Shown: in pieces, positions 16,997 to 26,609 of the stretch
Layout of the letters: each line of letters opens with the position of its first letter
How positions within the stretch are numbered: position 1 is the first letter of the stretch
NCBI RefSeq assembly: GCF_004768785.1
Contig: NZ_SRMQ01000003.1
Coordinates: forward strand, 1-64,000
Direction of reading: 5' to 3'
DNA from: Caproiciproducens galactitolivorans
Lineage (GTDB): Bacteria > Bacillota > Clostridia > Oscillospirales > Acutalibacteraceae
Length of the DNA stretch: 64,000 bases
Notes under the pieces: generated by a model
Told to the model about the DNA's origin: nothing
The model's input: only the letters and a program-made list of their open reading frames with translations
Database searches by the model: none
Made by a program: the position numbers and the translations under genes

Positions 16997-17932
16997 TTAC
17001 ACGCTTTCCTTTTTCATGACCCTTCTATCCTCTTCCGTCAGTTCGACCTGTTTTCCGTAGCCGAAAGAACCGTCGCGCTGACATTGAGCGGAAGAAAAAA
17101 CTGCAGCTCTGCAAAGGCTTAAGCGTATTAGACAATCCTTATACTCCGCGGCGGTGGTGATCCCTTTTTTCCCGGAACCGGTACCGAAATCCACCGCGTC
17201 CGCGATCCCGTCAAGATAATTTGTCAGGAAACTCGCGATAAAGGCATCCCCGGCGCCCATTGTGTCCCTCGCCTTTACCAATAGGGGAGACTGCTCATAG
17301 AAATCCCCGTCCACCATAACGAACGCGCCCTTTGAACCCCGTGTGGCAATGACGATATGCTTGCATCCGTAGATCATTATCTTCTCCATCGCCGCCCGGA
17401 TCTTACTCTCTTCCATATCGCCGCAGGAAATTTCCGCGCAGTCGATATAGGGGCAGCACGCCCGGAAATAGCCGTCGTCCATTCGGTTGGAAAAATCCAT
17501 GGACAGGAACCTGGCCGCCCTGCGTATGACCGGCAGCTGTGGTTCCAAAAAGCTGTACACGCTTGTATGGACCAAATCAAAGCCGCTTATGTATTCCTCG
17601 TCCATCCCGGTTAGCACAGGGGGCTTCTCCCGGGAAATACCGCCCTTATTCCCGGTGAGGAACACGCGGTCCCCGTTTACAAGTTGGACACGGGCACAGC
17701 CGTTCTCCCCGTGCGCAAAGCGGCAATGGGAAAGATCCAGTCCGATTTCCAACGCGGCTTGATAAACATGCTTTCCGACCAGGTCATCCCCGAAGGTTCC
17801 GAGGTACGCGGCCCGCGCGCCGTGCATTGCGCTGAACACCGCCACGTTTAAGGCGTTTCCACCCGGATAAATCGTTGAAATATGGAGGTATTTGTCGCAG
17901 ACGTTATCCCCGATTCCTAGTGTTCTGATCAT
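16997..17932 (-). CDS. frlD: PfkB-family sugar kinase, fructoselysine 6-kinase-like
   Basis: A 311-residue ribokinase-fold kinase with signature 1 (YPGGNALNVAVFSA) and signature 2 (DTMGAGDAFIASFLTNYLDG), the latter with the catalytic aspartate. The first two thirds closely resemble FrlD enzymes that phosphorylate the 6-OH of fructosamines. The C-terminal 60 residues are longer than in short FrlD proteins. It is the first gene of the transport operon, 44 bases from the binding-protein gene, with its own promoter at 17990-18018. Confidence 0.85.
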   Translation of the reverse strand: MIRTLGIGDNVCDKYLHISTIYPGGNALNVAVFSAMHGARAAYLGTFGDDLVGKHVYQAALEIGLDLSHCRFAHGENGCARVQLVNGDRVFLTGNKGGISREKPPVLTGMDEEYISGFDLVHTSVYSFLEPQLPVIRRAARFLSMDFSNRMDDGYFRACCPYIDCAEISCGDMEESKIRAAMEKIMIYGCKHIVIATRGSKGAFVMVDGDFYEQSPLLVKARDTMGAGDAFIASFLTNYLDGIADAVDFGTGSGKKGITTAAEYKDCLIRLSLCRAAVFSSAQCQRDGSFGYGKQVELTEEDRRVMKKESV

Positions 17933-17989
17933 CTTAAAACTTCCTTATAACATATTATAACATCATCACGAACCGCTTGTCTTGATATT

Positions 17990-18018
17990 GTTATATCATA
18001 TATATAATAAACTGTCAA
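17990..18018 (-). promoter_or_regulatory. Promoter of the kinase-transporter operon with operator-like repeats
   Basis: Minus strand TTGACA (18013-18018), a 17-base spacer and TATAAC (17990-17995). Downstream, two tandem TATAACAT repeats (plus strand about 17946-17963) sit between promoter and gene and match motifs at the other promoters of the locus. Confidence 0.75.
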
Positions 18019-18125
18019 TAAGTTTTCAACTTATCTAAAAATTTTGTTATTTTATTTGCTTTTTATGAAAAAGTATACAGAATACGGCGATATTGCATTT
18101 CCGTTCTTGCATTATTGCGCAATAA

Positions 18126-18151
18126 AAAGGAGCAGCTTAGGCTGCTCCTTT
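18126..18151 (-). terminator. Rho-independent terminator after the GntR gene
   Basis: An 11-base stem AAAGGAGCAGC / GCTGCTCCTTT with a 4-base loop, followed on the minus strand by a T-rich tract. The right arm is repeated directly once more at 18152-18162. Confidence 0.8.
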
Positions 18152-18188
18152 GCTGCTCCTTTGTGTTTTCTTTCGGGATATTCGGCCG

Positions 18189-18926
18189 TTATTTTGCGCC
18201 CTCATCCACATCTAATTGAAGGATATAGGTGTAACGGTCTGCATTAATAATATTTTTTCCATAATAGACGGGGTTTCCGTCGGCGTCCGCACAGGTGTCC
18301 CACATATAAAGGAGGGCTTCGTTTTCCTTTACACCCAGTTCCTTCGCCTCTTCCTTTGTGGCATAACAGATGCCTATTTTTTTGGTGCCCGTTTTCAGGA
18401 TTACATTATGCGCTGCAAGCGTGCTGAAAAGCGGCTGGTTCAAGTCCTCTGAAAGCAGGAAGGCAAACTTTCGCGGGAAATGGTTTTCCTCCAGCATTAC
18501 GGGCACGTCGTTGCAGTAGCGTAACCGGCGGATCCGTATGATTTTTTCGCCCTTCTGTATGTGAAGATATTTCACATCGCTTGGCATCGCGGTCACAATA
18601 TCCGCGGACAGGAATTTTGTCCCCGGCTTTTCGCCGTTCTGAATACAGTTCTGGGAAAAACTCATAAGCGTATTCAGGTTCCTGACCAGCTTCTTGCCGG
18701 TCACGAATGTACCCACTCCTTGCTTTCGGGTAAGCAGATCTTCGTCTGTAAGAATTTCCAGCGCCTTCCTCACGGTAATCCTGCTAACGTTATACCTATC
18801 GCTCAGCTCTTTTTCCGTAGGAATCCTCTCATCCTCCTTCAGTATGCCTTCTTCAATCTGCTTTCTCAACTCATCTGCCAACTGCAGATAAAGCGGTGTT
18901 CCCTTTTCTCTTATAAGTTCCTCCAT
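18189..18926 (-). CDS. GntR-family regulator with UTRA domain (FrlR-like)
   Basis: A 245-residue HutC-subfamily regulator with an N-terminal winged helix (about 10-75, YLQLADELRKQIEEGIL and PTEKELSDRYNVSRITVRKA) and a C-terminal UTRA effector domain (about 95-240). It probably binds a phosphorylated Amadori intermediate and controls the three promoters of this locus. It lies 25 bases downstream of SIS deglycase copy 2 and is presumably cotranscribed with it. Confidence 0.9.
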   Translation of the reverse strand: MEELIREKGTPLYLQLADELRKQIEEGILKEDERIPTEKELSDRYNVSRITVRKALEILTDEDLLTRKQGVGTFVTGKKLVRNLNTLMSFSQNCIQNGEKPGTKFLSADIVTAMPSDVKYLHIQKGEKIIRIRRLRYCNDVPVMLEENHFPRKFAFLLSEDLNQPLFSTLAAHNVILKTGTKKIGICYATKEEAKELGVKENEALLYMWDTCADADGNPVYYGKNIINADRYTYILQLDVDEGAK

Positions 18927-18951
18927 ACTCTCTCCTGTATCGTTTCGGGAA

Positions 18952-19947
18952 TCAGTAATCCAGCCTCCGGTAATATCTTCTGATTTCGAGCGGATGCCTT
19001 CTGTAGTATTCCAGATGCACGTTTATTCTCTGGAATGCGGACCGCATCACGATCGGCGCCAGAATCCACCGGAACTCGTCGCTGATTCCGTTTAATTTGA
19101 ATTTTTTCGTGTCGAAAACAATCACCTTTGCGCTGATTTTATTCACGAATTTTTCGACACGATCCATTTGCGGACGGGTTTTATCTTCACCCTTAATCAG
19201 AATAACCGGAGTTTCCCTTTCAATTACTTCCAGCGTACCGTGGAAGAAATTCGCCGCCGACACCGGCCTTGTGCGCATCCACTGCATCTCTTCCATAATA
19301 CACATCCCGTGGCAGGTTGCCCAGTCTTCCAGATTTCCGGAACCGACAAGATAGGTCAGCGGCTCATCGCAGTACTTTTCGGCATACGCCTTTGCGTCCG
19401 CGTCCGCATCTTTGTAAATCTGAACGGCATTTTCGGGCATATTTGCAAGCTGGGGAAAAAAAGTATCGTAGGCATCGAACTGCCCGGCGTTTTTTAGGAA
19501 GCGGAGCGTGACCGTGTACCAGAAGTAATACGCTGCTCCGATTGTATTAATAACATTATCACATATATCATACAATGGACTGTCTTTTTTTTCAATATAT
19601 CCGATTATTTCCGCGCCGATTTGATGAACTTTTTCCATTGCCGCCACCATTTCCGGCGTATCCCCGGAAACGGACTCGATGACCACTACGGAATCCTTGT
19701 TCAGAAACGGATTCCCTTCCAGGCAGAAATCGGCGGCATTCTCTAAGTAAAATGGTACTGTAGCCCCAAGCTGCTTTACAATATGCATCATCTGTCCGGC
19801 GTACAGCACCGTTCCTCCGATTCCGATGTAGAAGATATTGGAATACCCCCTTTTGCAGATCCTGTCAACGATGGCTTCGGCCTTTGGAATCAGCTCGATT
19901 CCGTTTCTATGGTCCTGTAAGACTTTCGCTTCATCAAACTTTAACAT
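18952..19947 (-). CDS. SIS-domain sugar-phosphate deglycase, FrlB-like (copy 2)
   Basis: A 331-residue double-SIS protein. GIGGTVLYAGQM and ESVSGDTPEMV are the phosphosugar loops. EEMQW and NFFHGTLEV carry the family's catalytic glutamate and histidine. The C-terminal HPLEIRRYYRRLDY mirrors copy 1 (HPLTMRRYMWKLEY). The two copies are clearly divergent, suggesting different substrates, for example fructosamine versus glucosamine-type (Heyns) 6-phosphates as in Salmonella GfrE/GfrF. AGGAGGG precedes the ATG. Confidence 0.85.
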   Translation of the reverse strand: MLKFDEAKVLQDHRNGIELIPKAEAIVDRICKRGYSNIFYIGIGGTVLYAGQMMHIVKQLGATVPFYLENAADFCLEGNPFLNKDSVVVIESVSGDTPEMVAAMEKVHQIGAEIIGYIEKKDSPLYDICDNVINTIGAAYYFWYTVTLRFLKNAGQFDAYDTFFPQLANMPENAVQIYKDADADAKAYAEKYCDEPLTYLVGSGNLEDWATCHGMCIMEEMQWMRTRPVSAANFFHGTLEVIERETPVILIKGEDKTRPQMDRVEKFVNKISAKVIVFDTKKFKLNGISDEFRWILAPIVMRSAFQRINVHLEYYRRHPLEIRRYYRRLDY

Positions 19948-19982
19948 ATTGCCCTCCTATAAATGTTATATTGTTGTAATAT

Positions 19983-20011
19983 AATATATCATAACATCTT
20001 ATGGCTTTCAA
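19983..20011 (-). promoter_or_regulatory. Promoter of SIS deglycase copy 2-gntR with ATGTTAT operators
   Basis: Minus strand TTGAAA (20006-20011), a 17-base spacer and TATATT (19983-19988). ATGTTAT lies within the spacer, and its inverted partner ATAACAT lies about 20 bases downstream. Confidence 0.7.
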
Positions 20012-20069
20012 TAGGATTTCCCGACAAAGAAACGAAATTTAGTAAAAAATTTCAAAATGATAAAAATTC

Positions 20070-20111
20070 AGCCTCTCACAGGATGGCGCAGCTACCATCC
20101 TGCGGGAGGCT
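20070..20111 (-). terminator. Terminator of the rpoN-end operon
   Basis: A long interrupted stem (AGCCTC..CAGGATGG / CCATCCTG..GAGGCT) flanked on the minus strand by a T-rich stretch. It is about 40 bases after the rpoN stop and may act in both directions. Confidence 0.7.
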
Positions 20112-20149
20112 TTTTCTTTCCTCTATGCAAAATTTCAAGTCGGAACGCT

Positions 20150-21613
20150 CTATATTGCAGCCTGCCGATCTGTTTTGGAATCGGAATAACAATTCCTGCG
20201 CAATTTTGCTTTCGGAATGCGCATCTGGCCGCGGTATTTTGCGACGGTTCGCCTAGAAATGATGATTCCAAGGTCATTCATTTTATTTGCAATATCCTCA
20301 TCGGAAAGGGGCGTTGATTTATCCTCCGTTTCGATAATCGCCCGGATTTTCTGCCTTACGGATAAGGAAGAAAGAGCGCCGCCGCCGTCCTGCAAAGGGA
20401 TTCTGGAAGTGAAAAGGGATTTCAAACTGATTGTCCCAAATTGGCAGGTGATGTATTTTTCATGGATGGCGCGGCTCACCGTCGATTCGTTCATCCCGAG
20501 CGGAGCGGCAATGTCTGCAATCGTCATAGGCTTTAAATAAGCATACCCGTTTTCAAAATAGGGCTTCTGGAACTCCACAATTCTTTCCAAAACGCGCGAA
20601 ATTGTACTTTTCCGGTTGTGCAGCCCCTTGATCAAAGAGGCGGCCTGCCTTATTTTATCCTTAAGATAGGCAATGGCTTCTTTGTCATCCAGATTCTTCA
20701 CCAGCTGCCGGTAGTAGGCGCTGATACACAAACGGGGCAGATCGCGGTCATTGCCTTGAATGACGAAGCCGTCGCCCACCTTTGAAACCGCAGCTTCCGG
20801 AATGACAAATCCGCCGTCGTTTTGCGTATAAAATCCGCTGGAAGGAATTGGATTGAGCCGTCGGATGATATTGCAGTATTCCTGTACGGTTTTAACCGAC
20901 AAAGCAAGCCTTTTCGCAATTTCTGGGATCCGGTTTTCAGCGAGCAGCTCCATGTGCTCCTCAACGATTTTTATAAGATGGCCATTGCAGCTCGGATTTT
21001 GCAGGAGCTGGAGGGTAAGGCATTCCCGAAGGTTTGCGGCACCCACCCCGGCGGGCTGCATCTGCCGGACAACCGCCAGGGCGTTATGGATCGTTTCCAG
21101 CGGGACATGAAGCTTCTTCGAAACCTCTTCCGCGGGATCGGTCAGATACCCGCGATCGTCAAGGTCTTCGATAATATACCGACAGATTTTCGCTGTCACC
21201 GCATCCGTTTTCCTCTCCCTGAGCTGTTCCAGAAGATAATCGGTAAAGGTTGCCTTTGCTGTGAGCGTGGCAAACGGCAGAAAATCCTCCGCGTCCGTAC
21301 CATGCGTTGTGTAGGAATCCGGAAAAAAGGCGTCGGAGGAAAGCCGTTTAGCAAGCTCTAAAACCGCTTTCTCGTCCTGGTAGGTTTCGCTGTCGGCACC
21401 AAGCGCACAATCGGCCAATTCATCCGCTGCGGCCGGATATTCTTCCTCATATTCCAATACGGGATTCTCGATGACAGCCTGCGCTATCTTCTGCTTCAGT
21501 TCCGGAAGCGGCATCTGCAGCAGCGCGAGTGACTCCCGCATTTCTGTCGTCAAAGCCAGCTTTTGGCTCTGGCTTTGGATAAGTATCTGATTTTCCGTGT
21601 ACGAAAGATCCAT
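20150..21613 (-). CDS. rpoN: RNA polymerase sigma-54 factor
   Basis: A 487-residue sigma-54 with a glutamine-rich activator-interacting region I (QNQILIQSQSQKLALTTEMRESLALLQMPL), an acidic region II, a core-binding domain, an HTH (TIADIAAPLGMNESTVSRAI) and the C-terminal RpoN box (SRRTVAKYR). The ATG at 21613 after GGGAGGC fits the family start; an extension reaching into ptsI was rejected. It directs polymerase to -24/-12 promoters, one of which lies 5 kb away at 26660. Clustering with ptsI, ptsH and the LevR-like activator suggests a dedicated PTS role. Confidence 0.96.
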   Translation of the reverse strand: MDLSYTENQILIQSQSQKLALTTEMRESLALLQMPLPELKQKIAQAVIENPVLEYEEEYPAAADELADCALGADSETYQDEKAVLELAKRLSSDAFFPDSYTTHGTDAEDFLPFATLTAKATFTDYLLEQLRERKTDAVTAKICRYIIEDLDDRGYLTDPAEEVSKKLHVPLETIHNALAVVRQMQPAGVGAANLRECLTLQLLQNPSCNGHLIKIVEEHMELLAENRIPEIAKRLALSVKTVQEYCNIIRRLNPIPSSGFYTQNDGGFVIPEAAVSKVGDGFVIQGNDRDLPRLCISAYYRQLVKNLDDKEAIAYLKDKIRQAASLIKGLHNRKSTISRVLERIVEFQKPYFENGYAYLKPMTIADIAAPLGMNESTVSRAIHEKYITCQFGTISLKSLFTSRIPLQDGGGALSSLSVRQKIRAIIETEDKSTPLSDEDIANKMNDLGIIISRRTVAKYRGQMRIPKAKLRRNCYSDSKTDRQAAI

Positions 21614-21651
21614 AAAACCGCCTCCCACCTTTGGAGCTGTTCCGGGGGAAA

Positions 21652-23280
21652 TTAAGAACCGACGCTTTGAAGCAAGACGCTTTTTATTTCCGCCAGTACA
21701 CCCGGGCTGACGGAAAACTCGTTTAACCCATATTGAAGCAGCAGCGGAATCGCCCGTTCGTCCGACGCCAATTCCCCGCACATACAGCAGGGGATTCCCG
21801 CCTGAAGGGCGGCAGAAATCGTCATCTGGATCAGACGCAGAACCGCGGGATGAAGCGGGTTGTACAGATCCGAGATCCTCTCATTCATCCTGTCCACGGC
21901 AAGCGTGTATTGGATTAAATCATTCGTGCCGATGCTGAAGAAATCGACTTGTTTCGCAAATTTCTCCGCCAGAAGAGCGGCAGACGGAATTTCAATCATC
22001 ATACCGATTTTTATAGAAGAATCGAACGGAACGCCCTTCTGCTCTAATTGCTGCTTACAGGAATCTAGGACGCTTTTTGCCCGCTGAAACTCGTCCATAC
22101 AACTTATCATCGGAAACATGACCCGGATATTTCCGTAAACGGAAGCCCTTAGAATCGCTCGGAGCTGCGTTTCAAAAATTTCCGGATTTTTCAGGCAGAG
22201 CCGGATCGCCCGAAGCCCCAAAAACGGATTGCTTTCCTTTTCCATTTTGAGGTATGGAAGGCTTTTATCCCCACCTATATCCAATGTTCGTATCGTAAGC
22301 GTTTTCCGGTCCAATCTTTTTGCGGCTTCTTTATAAACGCGAAACTGTTCTTCCTCTGTCGGCATTGTGCCTCTGTCCATAAACAAAAACTCCGTACGGA
22401 AAAGCCCCACACCCTCGGCGCCGTTTTCAAGTGCTATTTCCAGATCCTTCAGGCCACCGATATTGGCGAACGTCAGAATTCGTCTGCCTTCTTTTGTAAA
22501 AATTTTCTTTCTTGCGAAACAGGCTACTTTTTCTTTTTGCTGTTTCTCCTGTTCTATCCGTGTAAGATACTGATTCACCAAATCCGTACCGGGGTTAACA
22601 AGGATTTCGCCTGCTGTACCGTCCACAACCACGGTGGTTCCTGTCTGTACGGACGAAAGAATCTCCTTGCAGCCTACCATGGCCGGAATACCGAGCGCCT
22701 TTGCCAGTATCGCCGTGTGGGAAGTTTCTCCCCCTGTTTCCGTAACTATGGCGCACACGTTGTCCCTGCAAATTTGGGCGGTATCCGAGGGCTTAAGGTC
22801 ATGCGCGAAAAGCACAGTACCAGCAGGCAGTTGCCGGAAATCAAATTCCTTCTGCTCCCCCGCCAAATTGCGGATAATCCTTGTCCCTACATCCTGAATG
22901 TCGGCGGCGCGCTCCTTCATATAATCGTCGTCGAACCCAGAAAAAGTATCATACAGCGATTGCGTTACATCATCAACTGCCTTTTCTGCGGACACAGACT
23001 CCCGATCTATTTTCGAAAAGGCTTCGCCGATAAACGCCGGATCTTTTAAAAAGTTCAGATGGCTTTCAATGATTTCCGCATTTCTACTGTCTAACCGCTC
23101 CCGGATGCCGGCCGCAATTTCTTCGATTTGCTCCTTTGATTTTTCCAGCGCCCTTTTCAGCCTATCCGCCTGAACGCCCGGGTTGTCTGCAGTAGTTTGA
23201 AAGCTTGCCGGCTGCTCGGTGTCCAATACATATGCTTTTCCCACAGCATACCCTTTTGAAACGCTGATTCCTGTTTTCAT
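21652..23280 (-). CDS. ptsI: Phosphoenolpyruvate-protein phosphotransferase (EI)
   Basis: A 542-residue PTS enzyme I that transfers phosphate from PEP to HPr. His188 lies in GGETSHTAILAKALG (family active-site signature). The C-terminal barrel contains GTNDLIQYTLAVDR and the cysteine loop CGELASDE. The ATG at 23280 follows AAAGGAG. It is 26 bases downstream of ptsH and 38 bases upstream of rpoN. Confidence 0.97.
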   Translation of the reverse strand: MKTGISVSKGYAVGKAYVLDTEQPASFQTTADNPGVQADRLKRALEKSKEQIEEIAAGIRERLDSRNAEIIESHLNFLKDPAFIGEAFSKIDRESVSAEKAVDDVTQSLYDTFSGFDDDYMKERAADIQDVGTRIIRNLAGEQKEFDFRQLPAGTVLFAHDLKPSDTAQICRDNVCAIVTETGGETSHTAILAKALGIPAMVGCKEILSSVQTGTTVVVDGTAGEILVNPGTDLVNQYLTRIEQEKQQKEKVACFARKKIFTKEGRRILTFANIGGLKDLEIALENGAEGVGLFRTEFLFMDRGTMPTEEEQFRVYKEAAKRLDRKTLTIRTLDIGGDKSLPYLKMEKESNPFLGLRAIRLCLKNPEIFETQLRAILRASVYGNIRVMFPMISCMDEFQRAKSVLDSCKQQLEQKGVPFDSSIKIGMMIEIPSAALLAEKFAKQVDFFSIGTNDLIQYTLAVDRMNERISDLYNPLHPAVLRLIQMTISAALQAGIPCCMCGELASDERAIPLLLQYGLNEFSVSPGVLAEIKSVLLQSVGS

Positions 23281-23306
23281 GGTCTCCGTCTCCTTTGCGC
23301 AAGGGT

Positions 23307-23573
23307 TCATTCTTCCCCGAATTTCGATTCTACAAGCTCTGTCAAAGCGGCTACCGCTTCCTTTTCATCGATTCCATCCGCTTGAATCGTTATAACGTCA
23401 TTCATTTTTACGCGCAAGGCCAACAGGTTGATCATGGATTTCGCGTTTCCGGAGCGATCCCCGTTCCAAATGGTGATTTGGGACTGGTATTTGTCCGCGG
23501 CGGTTACCAGCATGGAAGCCGGCCTGGCATGCAGCCCGATTTTGTTTTGTACTTTCACTTGTTGTGATATCAT
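23307..23573 (-). CDS. ptsH: Phosphocarrier protein HPr
   Basis: An 88-residue HPr. With the ATG at 23573, the phosphorylated histidine falls exactly at position 15 (GLHARPAS) and the regulatory serine exactly at position 46 (AKSMINLL), which supports this start over a TTG two codons earlier. Ser46 suggests control by HPr kinase as in other Firmicutes. AAAGGAGA lies upstream. Confidence 0.96.
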   Translation of the reverse strand: MISQQVKVQNKIGLHARPASMLVTAADKYQSQITIWNGDRSGNAKSMINLLALRVKMNDVITIQADGIDEKEAVAALTELVESKFGEE

Positions 23574-23779
23574 AATCAAAATTATCTCCTTTATTGATGT
23601 GTTTCACAAATAGATTAAGCAATTTTCATGCCAACAATATCGCAAATAAAAGAATCCGCCGCATTGCCGGCCCTTGGTTCAAGTCCGCCTCGCAAATCCG
23701 GCGGGCGGGTTTTTGCTTCTTTACGCCTTCTTTGGCCGCTTACTCGGTCGCGGCTCCGCCACAGGCAAAAGGGCTGTAT

Positions 23780-26464
23780 TTATTCGGAAACGCAGTTTTC
23801 TGGCATAAAAAAAGAGGCAATATAGCAGATTTCGTCATCCGGAATGCGGATTTCAAATTTGTTTTCCAATCTGTCGCAGGACGACCGGACAATTTTAAAA
23901 AGCCCGCTGTTCTTTTCGATATAGGCTTGTTTATCCGGAAATTTACTGAGCGGGGATTTTCCCAGGATGCGGTCAACCATACAGGCAATATGGCAAAACA
24001 CGCCGACTAGCACGTCGGAAAGCAGCTGCCTTTGTATTTGCGTTTCAATTTGCTGGATTACGCCGCGTATATCCTCAAAAATGTAATGGCTATCGGTATT
24101 TTTCAGCATGTTGGCAAGGGTCTGCCCAATTTCGACTAGGGTGTTTTCCTTATCAATAATCCTTTGTATTTCCTGCACCGCATTCCCTTCCAACACCTCG
24201 GTCAGCCCGAACTGCGCCACATCAAGATCGATTTTAAACGTGCTGACGATACAGATGATTTTCCCGATATTGCTGATGGAAGCCAGTCGGGTGGAAATGC
24301 TTTCCGTGTCCACCAGCTTCAGCGCAACCGTTTCACATACAGCGTTGTGATAATTCAGCTGGCTGTCCAAAATATTCTTTAGAAGCTGTGCGCTTCCTTC
24401 CCCGGTTGTGCAAATCGTGAGGATAAACATCTTTGCCAGCTTGTTCTTATTCGGCATTGACCGGGAGGTCTCCGTAAGCAATTCATTTACCGATAAAGTC
24501 TCCTGGTACACATAGTCGAGGGGGTATCCCAAAGCGGCCTTCCGGGCGGCTTCCAACACATGCAGCGTGCTGACCAGGGGGATTGTTTTCACCTGGATTT
24601 TCAGTTCCTCCTCAAGATCGGAGGAAAAATTCGTCAGAGAGCCCATATCCACCAACAGGAGCACATTGGTTTTCTGCGGCAGGCGCAGAAGGCACTCTTT
24701 CAATCTGGAATAGACCTTCTGCGGATTCTCATCTAGTGAAGCATCAATCCCGATCACGCAGTTCATATCGAGCAAGCGGTTGGCAACGGCCGCCATCGAA
24801 GAGGCGGTTGCGGTACCATGGGCAACAACAATCACCTGTACCTTTTCGTTTTCCTTAATGTGGTCAAGGTGGGCAATGTAAAAAAACGCCGCCAAAAATC
24901 CGGCTTCATCAATGGGCATGGTGATATTGAATTCTTGATTGAGAATTTTCAGGCTATCCAGCGCAACGGAAAATTCGGCGGCATGCTCTTTGCGGATGAG
25001 ATTCAGCTGCGGATTGATAATTTTACGGCCCCGCCTTACCCGGTTAATGGAGTTATAAATATGTACCGCCAGACCATACCGGATGTTGTTTCCAAAATTG
25101 CGGGCTAATGTTTTCTGCGCTTCCATGAGAATTTTGTCAACTGCCGCCATTACTTCAACGCCGACAAGGTTTGTTATGCTTGAGAAATCCTGCGGATGCT
25201 CTGAAATATCAAGAAAATTTTTATAATACAGGCGGATTTCATTGCTGATCTCCTTGCTGATCTCTTCGTCGGAGATACCTCGCTCCTTCATCTCCTGCGT
25301 CCGGTTTTCGATCATTTCGTAAATATTTTCTGCGTCCTCGTTATTCCGCAGCAACAATTCCTTCGAGCTGCTGTCAAACACACAGTACCGTTTATTGATT
25401 CCAATCAGCCGGTTCCAAATTTGACGATGGGTGGTTTCCAGATAGAGCCCCTGTTTTATGTTATCCGGCAGATCAAAGCTGACCACACGCAAATCCTCTT
25501 TTTTGCCTGAAATATAGTCATAATACGCTTTCGCGCAGATAATCAGGATATCGTTCTTCAACTGGCCGACATTGTTAGGACAGCAATAACTCAGCAGGGC
25601 GCGCATGGAATTTACGGAGACGGAAATCGGCTTTCCGAGCCGGGCCGATTCGTTGCGGAAGAAATGGCTGATCAGATTGAGTCTTTCATCCATGTTCCTC
25701 TCGCTTAAATTCGGAATTTTTATAATCATGGGGATTCTGCGGACAAATGTCTTCAGCAAAGTGGAATCCGGGTCTTCTGTGGTGGCGCAAATGAGCAAAA
25801 CGGTCGCTTTCCTCTCATTTTCCGTTTCACCCAGTCGCCGGTAGACGCCTCTGTCAATAAAGGTGAACAGCATTTCCTGTCCCTGGGGAGGAAGTCGGTG
25901 CACCTCGTCCAAAAACAAAAATCCGCCGTCCGCCTTTTCAAGCAAGCCGGGCTTGTCCGTATCCGCGCCCGTGTATGTGCCCTTTTTTGTTCCCATGAGC
26001 TGGCTGACCAAAAGCTGGGGGTTGTTTGCATAATCTGCGCAATTAAAGACGATGAAAGGCGCATCTTTCCCTGCGCATTTCCGTTCGCGTGCGTATTGAT
26101 AAATCAGTTCGGCAAACATGGATTTTCCCACACCCGTTTCCCCGAAAAGAAGCATATGCATGCCATGCGGAGGGTACAGTACGGCGGCCTTTGCCTGTTC
26201 GACACAATGGTACAGGCTCGGGTTGTCACGGACAAAACGATCCAGCAAAGACCCCGCATTCTGTTCAGCCGCAGGGGAAGAAATTTTGTAATACACCGGC
26301 TTTATTCCGAATTTTTCCGCACTTCCCTCTTTGCACATCCTATTCAAATCACTGCTCACATTCGCACGCGAAAGCCCCAAGTCTTTCGCAAGTTCCCCGG
26401 CGGTGACTCCCCCCTGTGCCGACAGCTCGCCCAGTCTTTTTCGCACAATATCAATCCGTTTCAT
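23780..26464 (-). CDS. LevR-like sigma-54 activator with PTS regulation domains
   Basis: An 894-residue transcription activator with an N-terminal winged helix (about 1-60) and an AAA+ domain with Walker A GETGVGKS (108-115), a GTYTGA loop at 162-167 in place of GAFTGA, and Walker B FLFLDEVH. A PRD, an EIIA-mannose-like domain (VVAHGTATASSMA) and a second PRD at the C-terminus follow. Such proteins open sigma-54 promoters and are switched by phosphorylation from HPr and EIIB. It is divergent from the PTS operon whose -24/-12 promoter begins at 26660. The ATG at 26464 was chosen over an extension into the promoter. Confidence 0.93.
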   Translation of the reverse strand: MKRIDIVRKRLGELSAQGGVTAGELAKDLGLSRANVSSDLNRMCKEGSAEKFGIKPVYYKISSPAAEQNAGSLLDRFVRDNPSLYHCVEQAKAAVLYPPHGMHMLLFGETGVGKSMFAELIYQYARERKCAGKDAPFIVFNCADYANNPQLLVSQLMGTKKGTYTGADTDKPGLLEKADGGFLFLDEVHRLPPQGQEMLFTFIDRGVYRRLGETENERKATVLLICATTEDPDSTLLKTFVRRIPMIIKIPNLSERNMDERLNLISHFFRNESARLGKPISVSVNSMRALLSYCCPNNVGQLKNDILIICAKAYYDYISGKKEDLRVVSFDLPDNIKQGLYLETTHRQIWNRLIGINKRYCVFDSSSKELLLRNNEDAENIYEMIENRTQEMKERGISDEEISKEISNEIRLYYKNFLDISEHPQDFSSITNLVGVEVMAAVDKILMEAQKTLARNFGNNIRYGLAVHIYNSINRVRRGRKIINPQLNLIRKEHAAEFSVALDSLKILNQEFNITMPIDEAGFLAAFFYIAHLDHIKENEKVQVIVVAHGTATASSMAAVANRLLDMNCVIGIDASLDENPQKVYSRLKECLLRLPQKTNVLLLVDMGSLTNFSSDLEEELKIQVKTIPLVSTLHVLEAARKAALGYPLDYVYQETLSVNELLTETSRSMPNKNKLAKMFILTICTTGEGSAQLLKNILDSQLNYHNAVCETVALKLVDTESISTRLASISNIGKIICIVSTFKIDLDVAQFGLTEVLEGNAVQEIQRIIDKENTLVEIGQTLANMLKNTDSHYIFEDIRGVIQQIETQIQRQLLSDVLVGVFCHIACMVDRILGKSPLSKFPDKQAYIEKNSGLFKIVRSSCDRLENKFEIRIPDDEICYIASFFMPENCVSE

Positions 26465-26500
26465 GCTCAAGCCCCCCAAGATCACGATTTAATCAAGGTT

Positions 26501-26529
26501 AGTATAGTGTACCTGCCTAATAAAGTCAA
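26501..26529 (-). promoter_or_regulatory. Sigma-A promoter of the LevR-like gene
   Basis: Minus strand TTGACT (26524-26529), a 17-base spacer and TATACT (26501-26506), about 37 bases before the start codon. Confidence 0.75.
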
Positions 26530-26609
26530 TGTTCGTGCTGCAATATTGGTAATAATGTGAATTATTTCGCAAACAAAACTCAAAACACATGAAACAGATA
26601 ACCACAATG

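Noticed and set aside
17625-17638. Noc-site-like TTCTCCCGGGAAAT in the kinase gene
   Set aside because: Only 12 of 14 matches and within a coding region; likely chance.
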